A DNA stretch of 53,177 nucleotides from assembly GCF_042433085.1 (NCBI RefSeq), contig NZ_JBHLWA010000032.1, forward strand, positions 1 through 53,177, given 5' to 3'. The notes beneath the pieces were generated by a model, which was not told where the DNA came from, made no database searches, and was given only the letters and a program-made list of their open reading frames with translations. The translations under genes and the position numbers were made by a program. Numbering within the stretch: position 1 is the first letter of the stretch; each line of letters starts with the position of its first letter. The DNA is from Gallibacterium melopsittaci. Lineage in GTDB: Bacteria > Pseudomonadota > Gammaproteobacteria > Enterobacterales > Pasteurellaceae. This document shows, piece after piece, positions 1 to 7,498 of this stretch.

Positions 1-45
1 AAAGTAGGCTTAAAGCCTTGTACTATAAGGCTTTAAGCCTACTTT
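1..45. repeat. Perfect 17-bp inverted repeat at the window edge
   Basis: Bases 1-17 and 29-45 are exact reverse complements around an 11-nt loop. On the minus strand the hairpin overlaps the stop codon of the methyltransferase-like fragment, so it could be its terminator; any U-tract would lie outside the window. It could also be the end of a repeat that stopped the assembly. The stem itself is certain, the role is not. Confidence 0.6.
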
Positions 46-169
46 TAGCAACAAATTTGTCTATTACACCTTTTTGTTTGTCTGGATAAGTCAGTGAGAA
101 AGGCTTCGATTGGTAAGGCAGTTCGTCATAACTTTGTTGTGTTTTTTGAATGTTAGTTTCGGTATTCAT
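23..169 (-). pseudogene. N-terminal fragment of a class I SAM methyltransferase-like gene
   Basis: A 48-codon reading frame starts at an ATG (169) with a good ribosome binding site (AAGGA) and stops at 23-25. Residues SYDELPYQSKPF around 13-24, followed by SLTYPD, resemble the N-terminal lead-in of Pasteurellaceae class I methyltransferases with a regulatory domain, which are normally several hundred residues long. The SAM-binding glycine-rich motif is absent because the frame ends first. The last residues come from the inverted repeat at the window edge. It lies 34 nt downstream of the phosphoesterase gene in the same direction. I infer a gene truncated by rearrangement or mis-assembly. The family call is from memory. 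Confidence 0.5.
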
Positions 170-203
170 AAAAAATCCTTGTAATAATGATAGTTATGTT
201 TTG

Positions 204-893
204 TTACTTACGATCATCCACTCCAATTAATAAATAATGACCATTAATATCGCTCAAACTACGGAAACCAATATTGAAAATCTGATATGGACGAACTCTC
301 CCTTTAAGTTGGCTATAATCGAAATTATCATGATGATGGCCGTGAAAGATTTTTTGTACTCCCATACTTTCTGCTAATTGATTAATCACTGCAAAACCAG
401 AGGGATGTGGCTTAGGTGCTTCATGGCAGATCAAAATATCGGCTTGTTGTGTAGCAAGCGTATCGAAGTCAGATGGGAAAATTGAAGTACGATGGCGCAA
501 TGGTAAACCACCTCGCCAAATTTTATCTTGTGTGCAATATTGGCAGTAATGAATAGGATCTAGGAATAATGGTTTGTTTGGCGGCATCCAAATTTGTCCA
601 CGGAAAACACCTCCTAAACCAGCAATTTTTACCCCTTCAATTTCAACTACACGACTATGCAAATTTCGTTGCTGCCATTCGCTACCCCATATTGCTTCAA
701 ATGCAGCAACGGTTTTACTATCATGATTACCATGGATAAACCAAAGATCACAATATTGCGCCAGTTTATCAAGTTCTTTGCAGTCAGTGAGTTGTAAATC
801 CCCAAGAATAATCAATGATATGGATTGATTATTCTGGATAAAGGGATACAGATGTTCAAAGTATCCGTGAGGATCTCCAGCAAAAAGCAGCAT
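204..893 (-). CDS. Calcineurin-like metallophosphoesterase
   Basis: This 229-residue protein carries the metal-binding blocks of the calcineurin-like phosphoesterase fold: GDPHG at residues 6-10, GDLQ at 31-34, GNHD at 55-58, CHEA near 151 and GHHH near 183. The family uses a two-metal centre to hydrolyse phosphomonoesters, phosphodiesters or nucleotides; the substrate here cannot be read from sequence. No signal peptide or membrane segment is visible, so it is probably cytosolic. It starts 7 nt after the stop of nadR, so the two are very likely cotranscribed. That neighbour makes a nucleotide-related substrate conceivable, but this is inference only. Confidence 0.85.
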   Translation of the reverse strand: MLLFAGDPHGYFEHLYPFIQNNQSISLIILGDLQLTDCKELDKLAQYCDLWFIHGNHDSKTVAAFEAIWGSEWQQRNLHSRVVEIEGVKIAGLGGVFRGQIWMPPNKPLFLDPIHYCQYCTQDKIWRGGLPLRHRTSIFPSDFDTLATQQADILICHEAPKPHPSGFAVINQLAESMGVQKIFHGHHHDNFDYSQLKGRVRPYQIFNIGFRSLSDINGHYLLIGVDDRK

Positions 894-900
894 GAATTAT

Positions 901-2172
901 TTATTTCTCCTTATCCTTATCGTCAATTATTGCTTCATGAACGGATTCATCATTCAATACTCGTTCTACAATTTTCTTCACTTGAATATAACGTTCTAAA
1001 TAGCTTGGTGATTCAATTTCAATATAAGGAATATTGTATTTCTCTAATAATTTCTTGAGGAGTTGCTGAAAACGCTGGCGTTGTTGTTGTGAACTTAAGC
1101 TGCGTAAACCATCATCCACCCAAGCAGTATTGTTGTTTAATAAGATTGTGACATCAAAAGGATATTCTTTGATCATAGAATCCAAGAAAGGATGTGCTTT
1201 CCCTTCATATTGAATACAGAATGCTTGTGTTGTAATAAAATCAGTATCAATAAATGCGACTTTATGAGCGTGACGTAAAGCATAATCAACATAACGTTGA
1301 TGACCTAACGCCATTAATGGGTAGTCAGAATATTGCATAGCTTGCTCATTACCACCCAATTTTTCAAATACAAATTCGCGACCATATTCCCAAGCAGAAG
1401 TCGTATTAAATACTGCAGAGAGTTTGTTTACCAACATAGTTTTACCACTACTTTCTCCGCCAAGAATAGCAATGGTTTTGGCAAAGAATGGACGAACTTC
1501 TTTTGGAATAAATTTCCAATATTGGAAAGGATGATTACGAATTTTGGTAGCAGATACATTAAAGAATGCACGTTCAGGATCGACGAGAACTACATCAAGA
1601 TGTAAATATTTTTCGTATGGTTCTTTATCTTGTGGTTCACTTGAAAATACCACACTTGGTGAGAAATGTTTCTCTTTAAAGAGGTTTTTGACTCGATCTG
1701 ACCAATCCACCCAACCATTTGGATAAGCAGCAATTCCATCCTCAACTAAATGATGGATAAAAATTTGTTTTTGTTGATATTTAAAAATTTGCTGCATCCA
1801 ACGTAAGCGATCTTGTACGGTTGGCATTTTTTTCATTTTACTGTCATAAAACAGTTTTAAATCACGTTCTGTGTCAGTACAAACAATCACATGCAACTCA
1901 TCTACTTTACTAAAGGCTTCATAAATCATATTGATATGCCCAGTATGTACTGGATAGAATTTGCCAAAAATGACACCGACTTGCTTATTTGGCATATTAG
2001 AAATTTGCAAAGCATGATGGATGGCATTGAGCTTTTTCGCACTTGGATTCTGAATTTTACCGCCCACAAGCTGGTTGTAATAAGCACGAGTGATTTGAGC
2101 TCTTTCGCAGACTTCTGCAACCTTCATACCTAATTGTTTACGTTTTTGCTGTAAATAAAGAAAATCAGTCAT
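901..2172 (-). CDS. nadR: Trifunctional NadR: NMN adenylyltransferase / ribosylnicotinamide kinase with N-terminal HTH
   Basis: NadR phosphorylates nicotinamide riboside to NMN and adenylates it to NAD; this is the salvage route used by V-factor-dependent Pasteurellaceae. In 423 residues there is an HTH domain at about 1-60, a nucleotidyltransferase domain with GKFYPVHTGH at 70-79 and SATKIR at 207-212, and a kinase domain with Walker A GGESSGKT at 238-245. Length and order match the H. influenzae protein. The HTH suggests a DNA-binding role, and a perfect palindrome overlaps the gene's own promoter and ribosome binding site, so autoregulation is plausible. The phosphoesterase gene follows after 7 nt. 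Confidence 0.96.
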   Translation of the reverse strand: MTDFLYLQQKRKQLGMKVAEVCERAQITRAYYNQLVGGKIQNPSAKKLNAIHHALQISNMPNKQVGVIFGKFYPVHTGHINMIYEAFSKVDELHVIVCTDTERDLKLFYDSKMKKMPTVQDRLRWMQQIFKYQQKQIFIHHLVEDGIAAYPNGWVDWSDRVKNLFKEKHFSPSVVFSSEPQDKEPYEKYLHLDVVLVDPERAFFNVSATKIRNHPFQYWKFIPKEVRPFFAKTIAILGGESSGKTMLVNKLSAVFNTTSAWEYGREFVFEKLGGNEQAMQYSDYPLMALGHQRYVDYALRHAHKVAFIDTDFITTQAFCIQYEGKAHPFLDSMIKEYPFDVTILLNNNTAWVDDGLRSLSSQQQRQRFQQLLKKLLEKYNIPYIEIESPSYLERYIQVKKIVERVLNDESVHEAIIDDKDKEK

Positions 2173-2201
2173 ATTATGCTCCTTTGATGGGGAGCATAAT
2201 A
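2172..2201. promoter_or_regulatory. 11-bp palindrome over nadR -10 box, start site and ribosome binding site
   Basis: Bases 2172-2182 and 2191-2201 are perfect inverted repeats with an 8-nt centre. Read on the minus strand, the upstream arm contains the -10 hexamer TATTAT (2196-2201) and the downstream arm contains the AGGAG ribosome binding site directly before the nadR ATG. A bound protein would block transcription, and an RNA hairpin could mask the binding site. An operator for NadR itself is the simplest idea; this is inference. Confidence 0.6.
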
Positions 2202-2224
2202 CGCAACAATTTAGATATTGTCAT
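2196..2224 (-). promoter_or_regulatory. sigma-70 promoter of nadR
   Basis: On the minus strand there is a -35 box ATGACA (2219-2224), a 17-nt spacer and a -10 box TATTAT (2196-2201). The start site would fall about 20-25 nt before the nadR start codon, inside the palindrome. The prediction rests on hexamer match and spacing only. Confidence 0.6.
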
Positions 2225-2288
2225 TAGTCTTATGTTATCTATATAAGCTATATTGGAAATTAATTTTGAAATGAACGTCTTTTATATG

Positions 2289-2549
2289 CTACGTTTTTGG
2301 CGATTCATCTTTTTGTTGTAATAACGCATCAACACGCGCTTCTAATGCAGTGAGTTTTTCACGAGTACGTAATAAAACTTGTGTTTGTACATCAAATTCT
2401 TCACGTGTTACCACATCTAATTTAGTGAGTTGAGCTTGTAAAACTTGTTTAATTTTGTTTTCAACATCACTACCAAGATCTTGTAATCCTTTTGGCAGAT
2501 TATTTTGTACTTGTTGAATAATTTCTTCGATTTTTTTCGGATTTAACAT
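2289..2549 (-). CDS. ubiK: Ubiquinone biosynthesis accessory factor UbiK (YqiC/BMFP family)
   Basis: UbiK is a small trimeric coiled-coil protein that supports aerobic ubiquinone synthesis with the Ubi complex and can bind membrane lipids. The 86-residue product begins MLNPKKIEEI, has the amphipathic N-terminal half and a predicted coiled coil over about residues 45-80 (REEFDVQTQVLLRTREKL), as in YqiC. I chose the ATG at 2549 because GAGGTG lies just upstream; a longer frame to 2636 adds residues with no counterpart in the family. It is monocistronic as far as can be seen, divergent from ribB across the riboswitch leader. Confidence 0.9.
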   Translation of the reverse strand: MLNPKKIEEIIQQVQNNLPKGLQDLGSDVENKIKQVLQAQLTKLDVVTREEFDVQTQVLLRTREKLTALEARVDALLQQKDESPKT

Positions 2550-2626
2550 AAGCACCTCATTATTTTTCGCGACCACATTGTATGAGAAAAACCTGAAATT
2601 TACTAGGCAACAGAAACTTTTTCTTT

Positions 2627-2772
2627 TATACTGCACAACGCATTCTCAGGGCGGGGTGAAATTCCCCACCGGTGGTAAGCGTCAGTAAGCCCACGAGCGT
2701 TCGTATTTGATACGAAGTCAGCAGATTTGGTGAAAATCCAAAGCCGACAGTGATAGTCTGGATGGTAGAGAA
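2627..2772 (+). promoter_or_regulatory. FMN riboswitch (RFN element) with upstream -10 box, controlling ribB
   Basis: The stretch from about 2645 to 2772 has the conserved RFN blocks in order: TCTCAGGGCGGGGTGAAATT, CCCCACCGGTGG, AGCCCACGAGCG, GGTGAAATTCC-like GGTGAAAATCCA, AAGCCGACAGT and GATGGTAGAGAA. A -10 box TATACT sits at 2627-2632, with only a weak -35. It lies about 235 nt before the ribB start. Binding of FMN is expected to lower ribB expression, by analogy with the enterobacterial ribB leader. Confidence 0.95.
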
Positions 2773-3007
2773 TCGCGGTATCTCTAAGATAGAAAACATG
2801 ATTTATTTTGGTTGAGTGATCAGATAAGCCAGATATAAATCGTGCCATAATGCATTCCTAAATGATAGAAAATGCGTTATCAATATTCTCAGCCTATATT
2901 GATTGCATTGGTCGTAATCGCAGGGAATTCATTATATTTTCTTGTCTGCCGTATTTCCCTTAATCGCCCTGATTCTGGTACTAACAATTAACTAAGGATA
3001 AATTACC
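2773..3007 (+). promoter_or_regulatory. ribB leader and riboswitch expression platform
   Basis: This 235-nt leader between the FMN aptamer and ribB holds no ORF of note. A short segment GCCCTGATTCTGGTA near 2965-2979 matches the leader just before ribB in enterobacteria. Segments GCAGGG (near 2920) and CCCTTAAT (near 2957) could pair. The ribosome binding site is TAAGGA before the ATG at 3008. The long platform suggests control at both transcription and translation, but no clear intrinsic terminator is visible. Confidence 0.6.
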
Positions 3008-3646
3008 ATGAGTCAGTCAATTCTTTCTCAATTTGGCAATGCCGAACAACGAGTGCTTAATGCGATTGCAGCATTACAGCAAGGCAAAGGTGTATTAGTA
3101 TTGGACGATGAGGATCGCGAAAATGAAGGCGATTTAATCTATCCAGCAGAAACCATTACCCCAACACAAATGGCAAAACTTATTCGTTATGGTAGCGGAA
3201 TTGTTTGCCTCTGCATTACTGATGAGCTTTGTCAAAAATTAGAACTCCCTCCAATGGTAGAAAATAATACCAGTGTCAATCGTACTGCCTTTACTGTGAC
3301 GATTGAAGCGGCACAAGGTGTATCTACTGGGGTATCAGCACAAGATCGTGTTACGACTGTTAAAGCAGCAGTTGCAGATAATGCGAAACCAAGTGATTTA
3401 CACCGTCCGGGGCATATTTTCCCTCTACGTGCTAATGATAGAGGTGTATTAGGTCGTCGTGGACATACAGAGGCATCTGTGGATTTAGCGGAATTAGCTG
3501 GTTTTAAACGTGCAGGTGTGATTTGTGAAATTACCAATGATGATGGCTCGATGGCACGAGCACCAGAAATCGTAAAATTCGCTTTAGCACAAGGCTATCC
3601 AGTCGTTACTATTGAGGATTTAGTGGCGTATAAGTTATCGCATTGA
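3008..3646 (+). CDS. ribB: 3,4-dihydroxy-2-butanone-4-phosphate synthase
   Basis: RibB converts ribulose 5-phosphate to 3,4-dihydroxy-2-butanone 4-phosphate and formate, one of the two branches feeding lumazine and riboflavin synthesis. The 212-residue protein has the acidic metal/substrate motif DDEDRENEGD at residues 33-42, an RPGHIFPLRA segment near 137-146 and GHTEASVDL shortly after. It has the single-domain length of E. coli RibB, without a fused RibA domain. It stands alone between an FMN riboswitch and an intrinsic terminator, so FMN feedback is the visible control. Confidence 0.97.
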   Translation: MSQSILSQFGNAEQRVLNAIAALQQGKGVLVLDDEDRENEGDLIYPAETITPTQMAKLIRYGSGIVCLCITDELCQKLELPPMVENNTSVNRTAFTVTIEAAQGVSTGVSAQDRVTTVKAAVADNAKPSDLHRPGHIFPLRANDRGVLGRRGHTEASVDLAELAGFKRAGVICEITNDDGSMARAPEIVKFALAQGYPVVTIEDLVAYKLSH

Positions 3647-3650
3647 TAAA

Positions 3651-3691
3651 AAAGCCTGCTTTAATATCATTGTTTTAAAGCAGGTTTTTTT
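3651..3691 (+). terminator. Intrinsic terminator after ribB
   Basis: A perfect 10-bp stem (3655-3664 with 3675-3684) is followed by seven T residues, 9 nt after the ribB stop. An A-run precedes the stem, so it may also serve the minus-strand operon that ends at 3697. Confidence 0.9.
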
Positions 3692-3696
3692 GGTAA

Positions 3697-3966
3697 TTAG
3701 TTTAATAATCTCTCTATTTCACAACTGTTTCCATTTTGGAAAATTAATTTATTGTCATAAGAATACCTATCATAAGATAAAATTGCTTCTTCTCCATAAG
3801 CATATTCATAACAATATTTAGTTTTAATATAAAAGCCTTCTCTTGTCTTATATAAATTCGATTGCTCTCGTCTGATTTCAATTTTATAAAAATCAGCGTT
3901 TACTAAAAGAGGGAGACTTAAACCAAAAATGCATAAGATAATACTGTTGTATATTTTATAATTCAT
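3697..3966 (-). CDS. Small exported protein of unknown function (last gene of the GTPase cassette)
   Basis: I do not recognise this 89-residue protein. Residues 1-24 form a signal peptide (hydrophobic stretch SIILCIFGLSLPLLV, then NA-D as a likely cleavage site). The mature part is rich in tyrosine and charged residues and has two cysteines (YCYEYAYG and SCEIE) that could form a periplasmic disulfide. I chose the ATG at 3966 with AGGA upstream; a TTG at 3969 is the alternative. It begins 21 nt after the stop of the Sel1/WG lipoprotein and ends near the ribB terminator, so it is probably the last gene of the five-gene operon. Its role is unknown. Confidence 0.6.
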   Translation of the reverse strand: MNYKIYNSIILCIFGLSLPLLVNADFYKIEIRREQSNLYKTREGFYIKTKYCYEYAYGEEAILSYDRYSYDNKLIFQNGNSCEIERLLN

Positions 3967-3987
3967 CAATTAAATCCTAATATTATA

Positions 3988-4998
3988 TTAGTTGACCCAA
4001 GTTCCAAAACGATTGATAAATCCTGTATGACCTTGATAGGTTACTTTGGCTTTACCCTTACTGAATCGTTCAGCATAATCTAATACAGGATTGATCACCC
4101 AGTTTCCATATATATCCATGTAACCCCATTTCCCTCCTTCGCAAATATTATTGGATAAATCTCCTCCGTAATAAACACCAGCTAGAGCTTCTTCTTCACT
4201 GAACATTCCTACGCATTTATAAAGTGGATATACAATGTAGTTACCAGTCAAATCTATAAATCCCCAGAGATTGTTTGTTGCTGACTGAACTGCTGCCCTA
4301 CCATGAGAAAAACGTCCTGCATAGCTAAATTTGGCTGGTATAACAATTTGCCCTTGTTGATTAATGTAGCCATATAGATTACCATCTTGAAATACAGCTA
4401 ACCCATTGTAAAAATTTGAATGCTTAATTTTTTTTTGGTTAGATTCTTTAACGATTGTTACTTCATTATCTTTTTCCTGTGTAAGTTGTCTTTTTTCATT
4501 TTCAATATTATTTTGTTGTTTTTGTAGTTCTCCTTTAAATTTAACTAATTCTTTTTTTTCTTTTTCAATATTTTCTAGCTGTTCGAATTTTCTTAATTCC
4601 TCAGCTTTTTGACAAGATTGAATATAATCATGTTTACAACTTTCATTATAGTAAAAGGATGCTTTTTCTAGATCTTGCTTAACATATTTTCCAGAACTAT
4701 ATAATTCTGCAATCTTAAAAGAGGCTTCGGGATTTTTTTGATTCCCTGCTTTATACAAATAATTCAATGCTTCCTCAGTTTTATTATCTGCAAGCAGTAA
4801 ATCTGCAAAAATAATTTGTGATTCAGAGTCTCCTTGTTGGGCTGCTTTTTCACAAAAAGAAAATGCTAACGATTTCTTATTGTTATCTTGGAATAAATTT
4901 TTACATTCTTTTGCATTATTATCAAAGCAAGCATTGAGCAAAGTTAATGTTATTGTAATTTGAATAATGTTAATTATTATTTTTTTATTTATGATCAT
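3988..4998 (-). CDS. Lipoprotein with Sel1-like repeats, coiled coil and WG repeats
   Basis: This 336-residue protein starts with a lipoprotein signal whose lipobox is LNAC, making Cys24 the lipidated residue. Residues about 40-130 hold Sel1-like (TPR-type) helical repeats, including AAQQGDSESQ and ASFKIAELYSSGKYVKQDLEKA. Residues about 130-190 form a charged coiled coil. Residues about 195-336 are WG beta repeats of the pattern YGYINQQGQIVIPAKF, WGFIDLTGNYIV and WGYMDIYGNWVI. All three modules are protein-interaction or scaffold modules, with no catalytic motif. The start codon overlaps the stop of the upstream gene (ATGA), so translation is coupled. It probably sits on a membrane facing the periplasm as a sensor or scaffold of the cassette; the function is inference. 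Confidence 0.75.
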   Translation of the reverse strand: MIINKKIIINIIQITITLTLLNACFDNNAKECKNLFQDNNKKSLAFSFCEKAAQQGDSESQIIFADLLLADNKTEEALNYLYKAGNQKNPEASFKIAELYSSGKYVKQDLEKASFYYNESCKHDYIQSCQKAEELRKFEQLENIEKEKKELVKFKGELQKQQNNIENEKRQLTQEKDNEVTIVKESNQKKIKHSNFYNGLAVFQDGNLYGYINQQGQIVIPAKFSYAGRFSHGRAAVQSATNNLWGFIDLTGNYIVYPLYKCVGMFSEEEALAGVYYGGDLSNNICEGGKWGYMDIYGNWVINPVLDYAERFSKGKAKVTYQGHTGFINRFGTWVN

Positions 4999-6359
4999 TT
5001 TTTAATTCCCTGTCTGTTATTTTTATCTTTAATTAATTTTTTTATTTCATTTATCTGATCATTTAAATCTTCAGTGTTTTTTTCAATAGTATTTTCAATA
5101 GAATTTTTCATCTTGCTAATATTTTCATTTTCATCACTAGAGTATGAAAAGTATTGTAATATTAATATTATTATTAATAAAAGTAATGTTAATAATATTG
5201 ATATATGAGAAAATAAAGAAGTTTTTGGCGGCAATATGATAGGTGAGTGTAAGTTTTTTATAATCTCTTGGAGATTATTAATTTTATTTTCTATCTCATT
5301 ATTTGCTGTTTGTATACCTGTGATATCTACTCTTTTTAGTAGATCCTGTAGAGTTGCTTGCTTAATACCCTCTTTATTACTTATTGTGTTAATCTTATCT
5401 TGTATGTTTAGAGTAACTTCTTTCCCAATCCAGGAAAATATTTCTTCCTGTGCAAGGTATGTTTCTTTTTGCTTTATAAGAGCTTCTTTTTCTGCTAATC
5501 TTTCTTTTTCTTGAGAAATCCCTTTTTGAATTTTACTATCCATATCCTTTTTTAATTTTTCAATAATTTCTTTCAGATAATTGATGTTTTGTGTTAAATC
5601 GCTACATTTTTTTCTTAAAAAATCGGATTCTTTTTCATAAACTTTTGTAAATATTTTTCTTGAATATAGTTGTTCTGAATTGATAATGGTATAATTTTTA
5701 TTATTCATTTTATTGATAATATTTTGACTAAATGAAAAATAAATATGGGGGTAATTAAAATAGAGCTTATGTTGTAGAATATTCTTGATAACAGTAATAG
5801 TTTCTGTTGGATTTATTATGTGAATGAAGATAACATTTTCATTATTTCTACTTTGAGAAAATGGATTGTTGTTTAATGGTGTTAAACCTTTCCCAATTAT
5901 TTTTAGCTCATCTAATGGATAGTTAAAATCTTTATTTGTTATTATTTCTTTATAGGATTTAGTATTTTTATCAATAAAATTATTGATTTGAAAGTTATTT
6001 AATTCAATTAATCCAGAAAGAATAGCTTTTATTTCTTCATCACCTGCACTAAATTGATAGCCAGAGGTTTCAATAAATGCCCCAAAGTAGCTACCTTGTC
6101 GTGTTTGTCCTTGTTCGAAGATAGAACGATATTCTGCAATACCAATAATTTTCTTATCTTGCCGATAGGTAAAATAGTATAATTGGCAATCCCTTGCTGT
6201 CTCTTCTCGTGGATCAGGTAAGCAGCTACCAAATTCTTGTGGTAGGTCAAAAATATTATCTAATTCTAGTTGATCATGAATTCCTTGTGCAGAATATTGT
6301 CTCCCTTTTGGTGTGCCAACAATTCCCCAGCCTAAATTTAATAATTCATTATTATTCAT
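4995..6359 (-). CDS. GTPase-associated (GAP1-like) protein with coiled coil and C-terminal membrane helix
   Basis: This 454-residue protein has three visible parts. The N-terminal globular domain (about 1-140) opens with GWGIVGTPKGRQYSAQG and contains TRQGSYFGAF; this layout recalls the N-terminal domains of GTPase-associated proteins of predicted conflict systems, but that is my recollection, not a search result. The middle has long charged helices (about 250-340). A single hydrophobic helix lies at about 385-405, followed by a charged helical tail, so the protein is probably membrane-anchored with most of it cytosolic. I chose the ATG at 6359, preceded by AAGGGG and 1 nt after the stop of the GTPase gene. 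The lipoprotein gene overlaps its stop by 4 nt. Confidence 0.65.
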   Translation of the reverse strand: MNNNELLNLGWGIVGTPKGRQYSAQGIHDQLELDNIFDLPQEFGSCLPDPREETARDCQLYYFTYRQDKKIIGIAEYRSIFEQGQTRQGSYFGAFIETSGYQFSAGDEEIKAILSGLIELNNFQINNFIDKNTKSYKEIITNKDFNYPLDELKIIGKGLTPLNNNPFSQSRNNENVIFIHIINPTETITVIKNILQHKLYFNYPHIYFSFSQNIINKMNNKNYTIINSEQLYSRKIFTKVYEKESDFLRKKCSDLTQNINYLKEIIEKLKKDMDSKIQKGISQEKERLAEKEALIKQKETYLAQEEIFSWIGKEVTLNIQDKINTISNKEGIKQATLQDLLKRVDITGIQTANNEIENKINNLQEIIKNLHSPIILPPKTSLFSHISILLTLLLLIIILILQYFSYSSDENENISKMKNSIENTIEKNTEDLNDQINEIKKLIKDKNNRQGIKK

Positions 6360-6360
6360 T

Positions 6361-7485
6361 TTATTGCCCCTTAAACCATTTGATAAATTTATCCCAACAA
6401 GTTTGTTCTTTAATTGGGGATATACCATTTGTTCCAGACATATATAACCATCTAAATAGTTTTTCAGGACTTTCTTTATCAAATTTTGTTAAAATATCTG
6501 AGTTTATTGAGAATTCTCCCATATGATAAAAAATAGTTTTATTTTGTTCTGATTCATTAAAAAAACTATTGGCAAAATCTGGAATCTTATTAATGGCATA
6601 TGTCATTGGATCAAAACCATACTTTTCAACACTAGATATATCATTAGCATAAATAAGATCTGCTTTAGAAAGAAGTAATGCTTTTGGAAAGAACTTTTTA
6701 TGTAAATTTTGAATATTTTGAATATGTGTAAAAATAGAACTAAGAACATTACTTTGTGGAATGGAGCCTTTTTCGTCAACTAGTGATTGATCATAAACAA
6801 AGATTAGTTTCGTTTTTACATTGGATTCTAAAATAGCTGTCAAATAATTAGGTAGTTTACCAGATTTTTTATTCTCTTTTTTCATAAAAGAAAGTTCTGA
6901 ATGTTCACCTGAAGCATCAATAAATACAATATTTATTGGTGGTTTAGCCGAATCTTTTGGTACAAAAACAATATGAAATTCAAAATACTGTTTAGTATCA
7001 GTACTTGTTATTCTTTCAGCATGAACAACATTATTGAAACGATCTTGTAGAATATAAAATAACTCCTCTTCATTTTCCGTCGATTTATTTATATCTAAAT
7101 ATACCGTTCCCTCTAAATAGTTTTTCATATAATGTAAGATACTACCAATTATCCATGTTTTCCCAGAAGCGGGCTGTCCAAAAAGTAAAACATAGTGTTT
7201 ATTTTCTGAATCTGTATTTAATTCGATTAAACGTTTATGATATTCTTCATCTGTTAACTCTTTTTCAACACTACGTTTTAAAAGTTTATTTGACTTATTT
7301 CTAAGATTATACTTTTCTTCATTGCTTGACGTTACTTCTACTTCAGTGTCCATTGTATATGAAGCCTCTAAATAATCTTGTTCCGTAAGTTTTTCTTTTG
7401 TTACTGTTGATGAATTTTGATCATTATAAGAAGAAATTGAATTAATTTCTGGTTCTTTATCTTTTTTATATGGATTATGTAGCAT
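6361..7485 (-). CDS. P-loop GTPase of the cassette
   Basis: This 374-residue protein shows a G-domain signature: G1/Walker A GQPASGKT at 103-110, a G3-like DASG at 190-193 after a hydrophobic strand (INIVFID), and a G4-like SKAD at 273-276 that should specify guanine. Residues 1-95 are a polar, probably disordered or helical extension. No membrane segment is seen. The spacing and the D-x-x-G/S-K-x-D pair fit a TRAFAC-type GTPase rather than an ABC or AAA ATPase, although G4 is not the canonical NKxD. It follows the membrane protein gene by 13 nt (AGAGGCG ribosome binding site) and precedes the GAP1-like gene by 1 nt. I infer a nucleotide-dependent switch controlling its neighbours; an effector activity is not evident. 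Confidence 0.75.
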   Translation of the reverse strand: MLHNPYKKDKEPEINSISSYNDQNSSTVTKEKLTEQDYLEASYTMDTEVEVTSSNEEKYNLRNKSNKLLKRSVEKELTDEEYHKRLIELNTDSENKHYVLLFGQPASGKTWIIGSILHYMKNYLEGTVYLDINKSTENEEELFYILQDRFNNVVHAERITSTDTKQYFEFHIVFVPKDSAKPPINIVFIDASGEHSELSFMKKENKKSGKLPNYLTAILESNVKTKLIFVYDQSLVDEKGSIPQSNVLSSIFTHIQNIQNLHKKFFPKALLLSKADLIYANDISSVEKYGFDPMTYAINKIPDFANSFFNESEQNKTIFYHMGEFSINSDILTKFDKESPEKLFRWLYMSGTNGISPIKEQTCWDKFIKWFKGQ

Positions 7486-7498
7486 ATTACGCCTCTAT

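Noticed and set aside
2603..2848. 81-codon open frame on the minus strand
   Set aside because: It is antisense to the FMN riboswitch; the conserved RNA explains the sequence.
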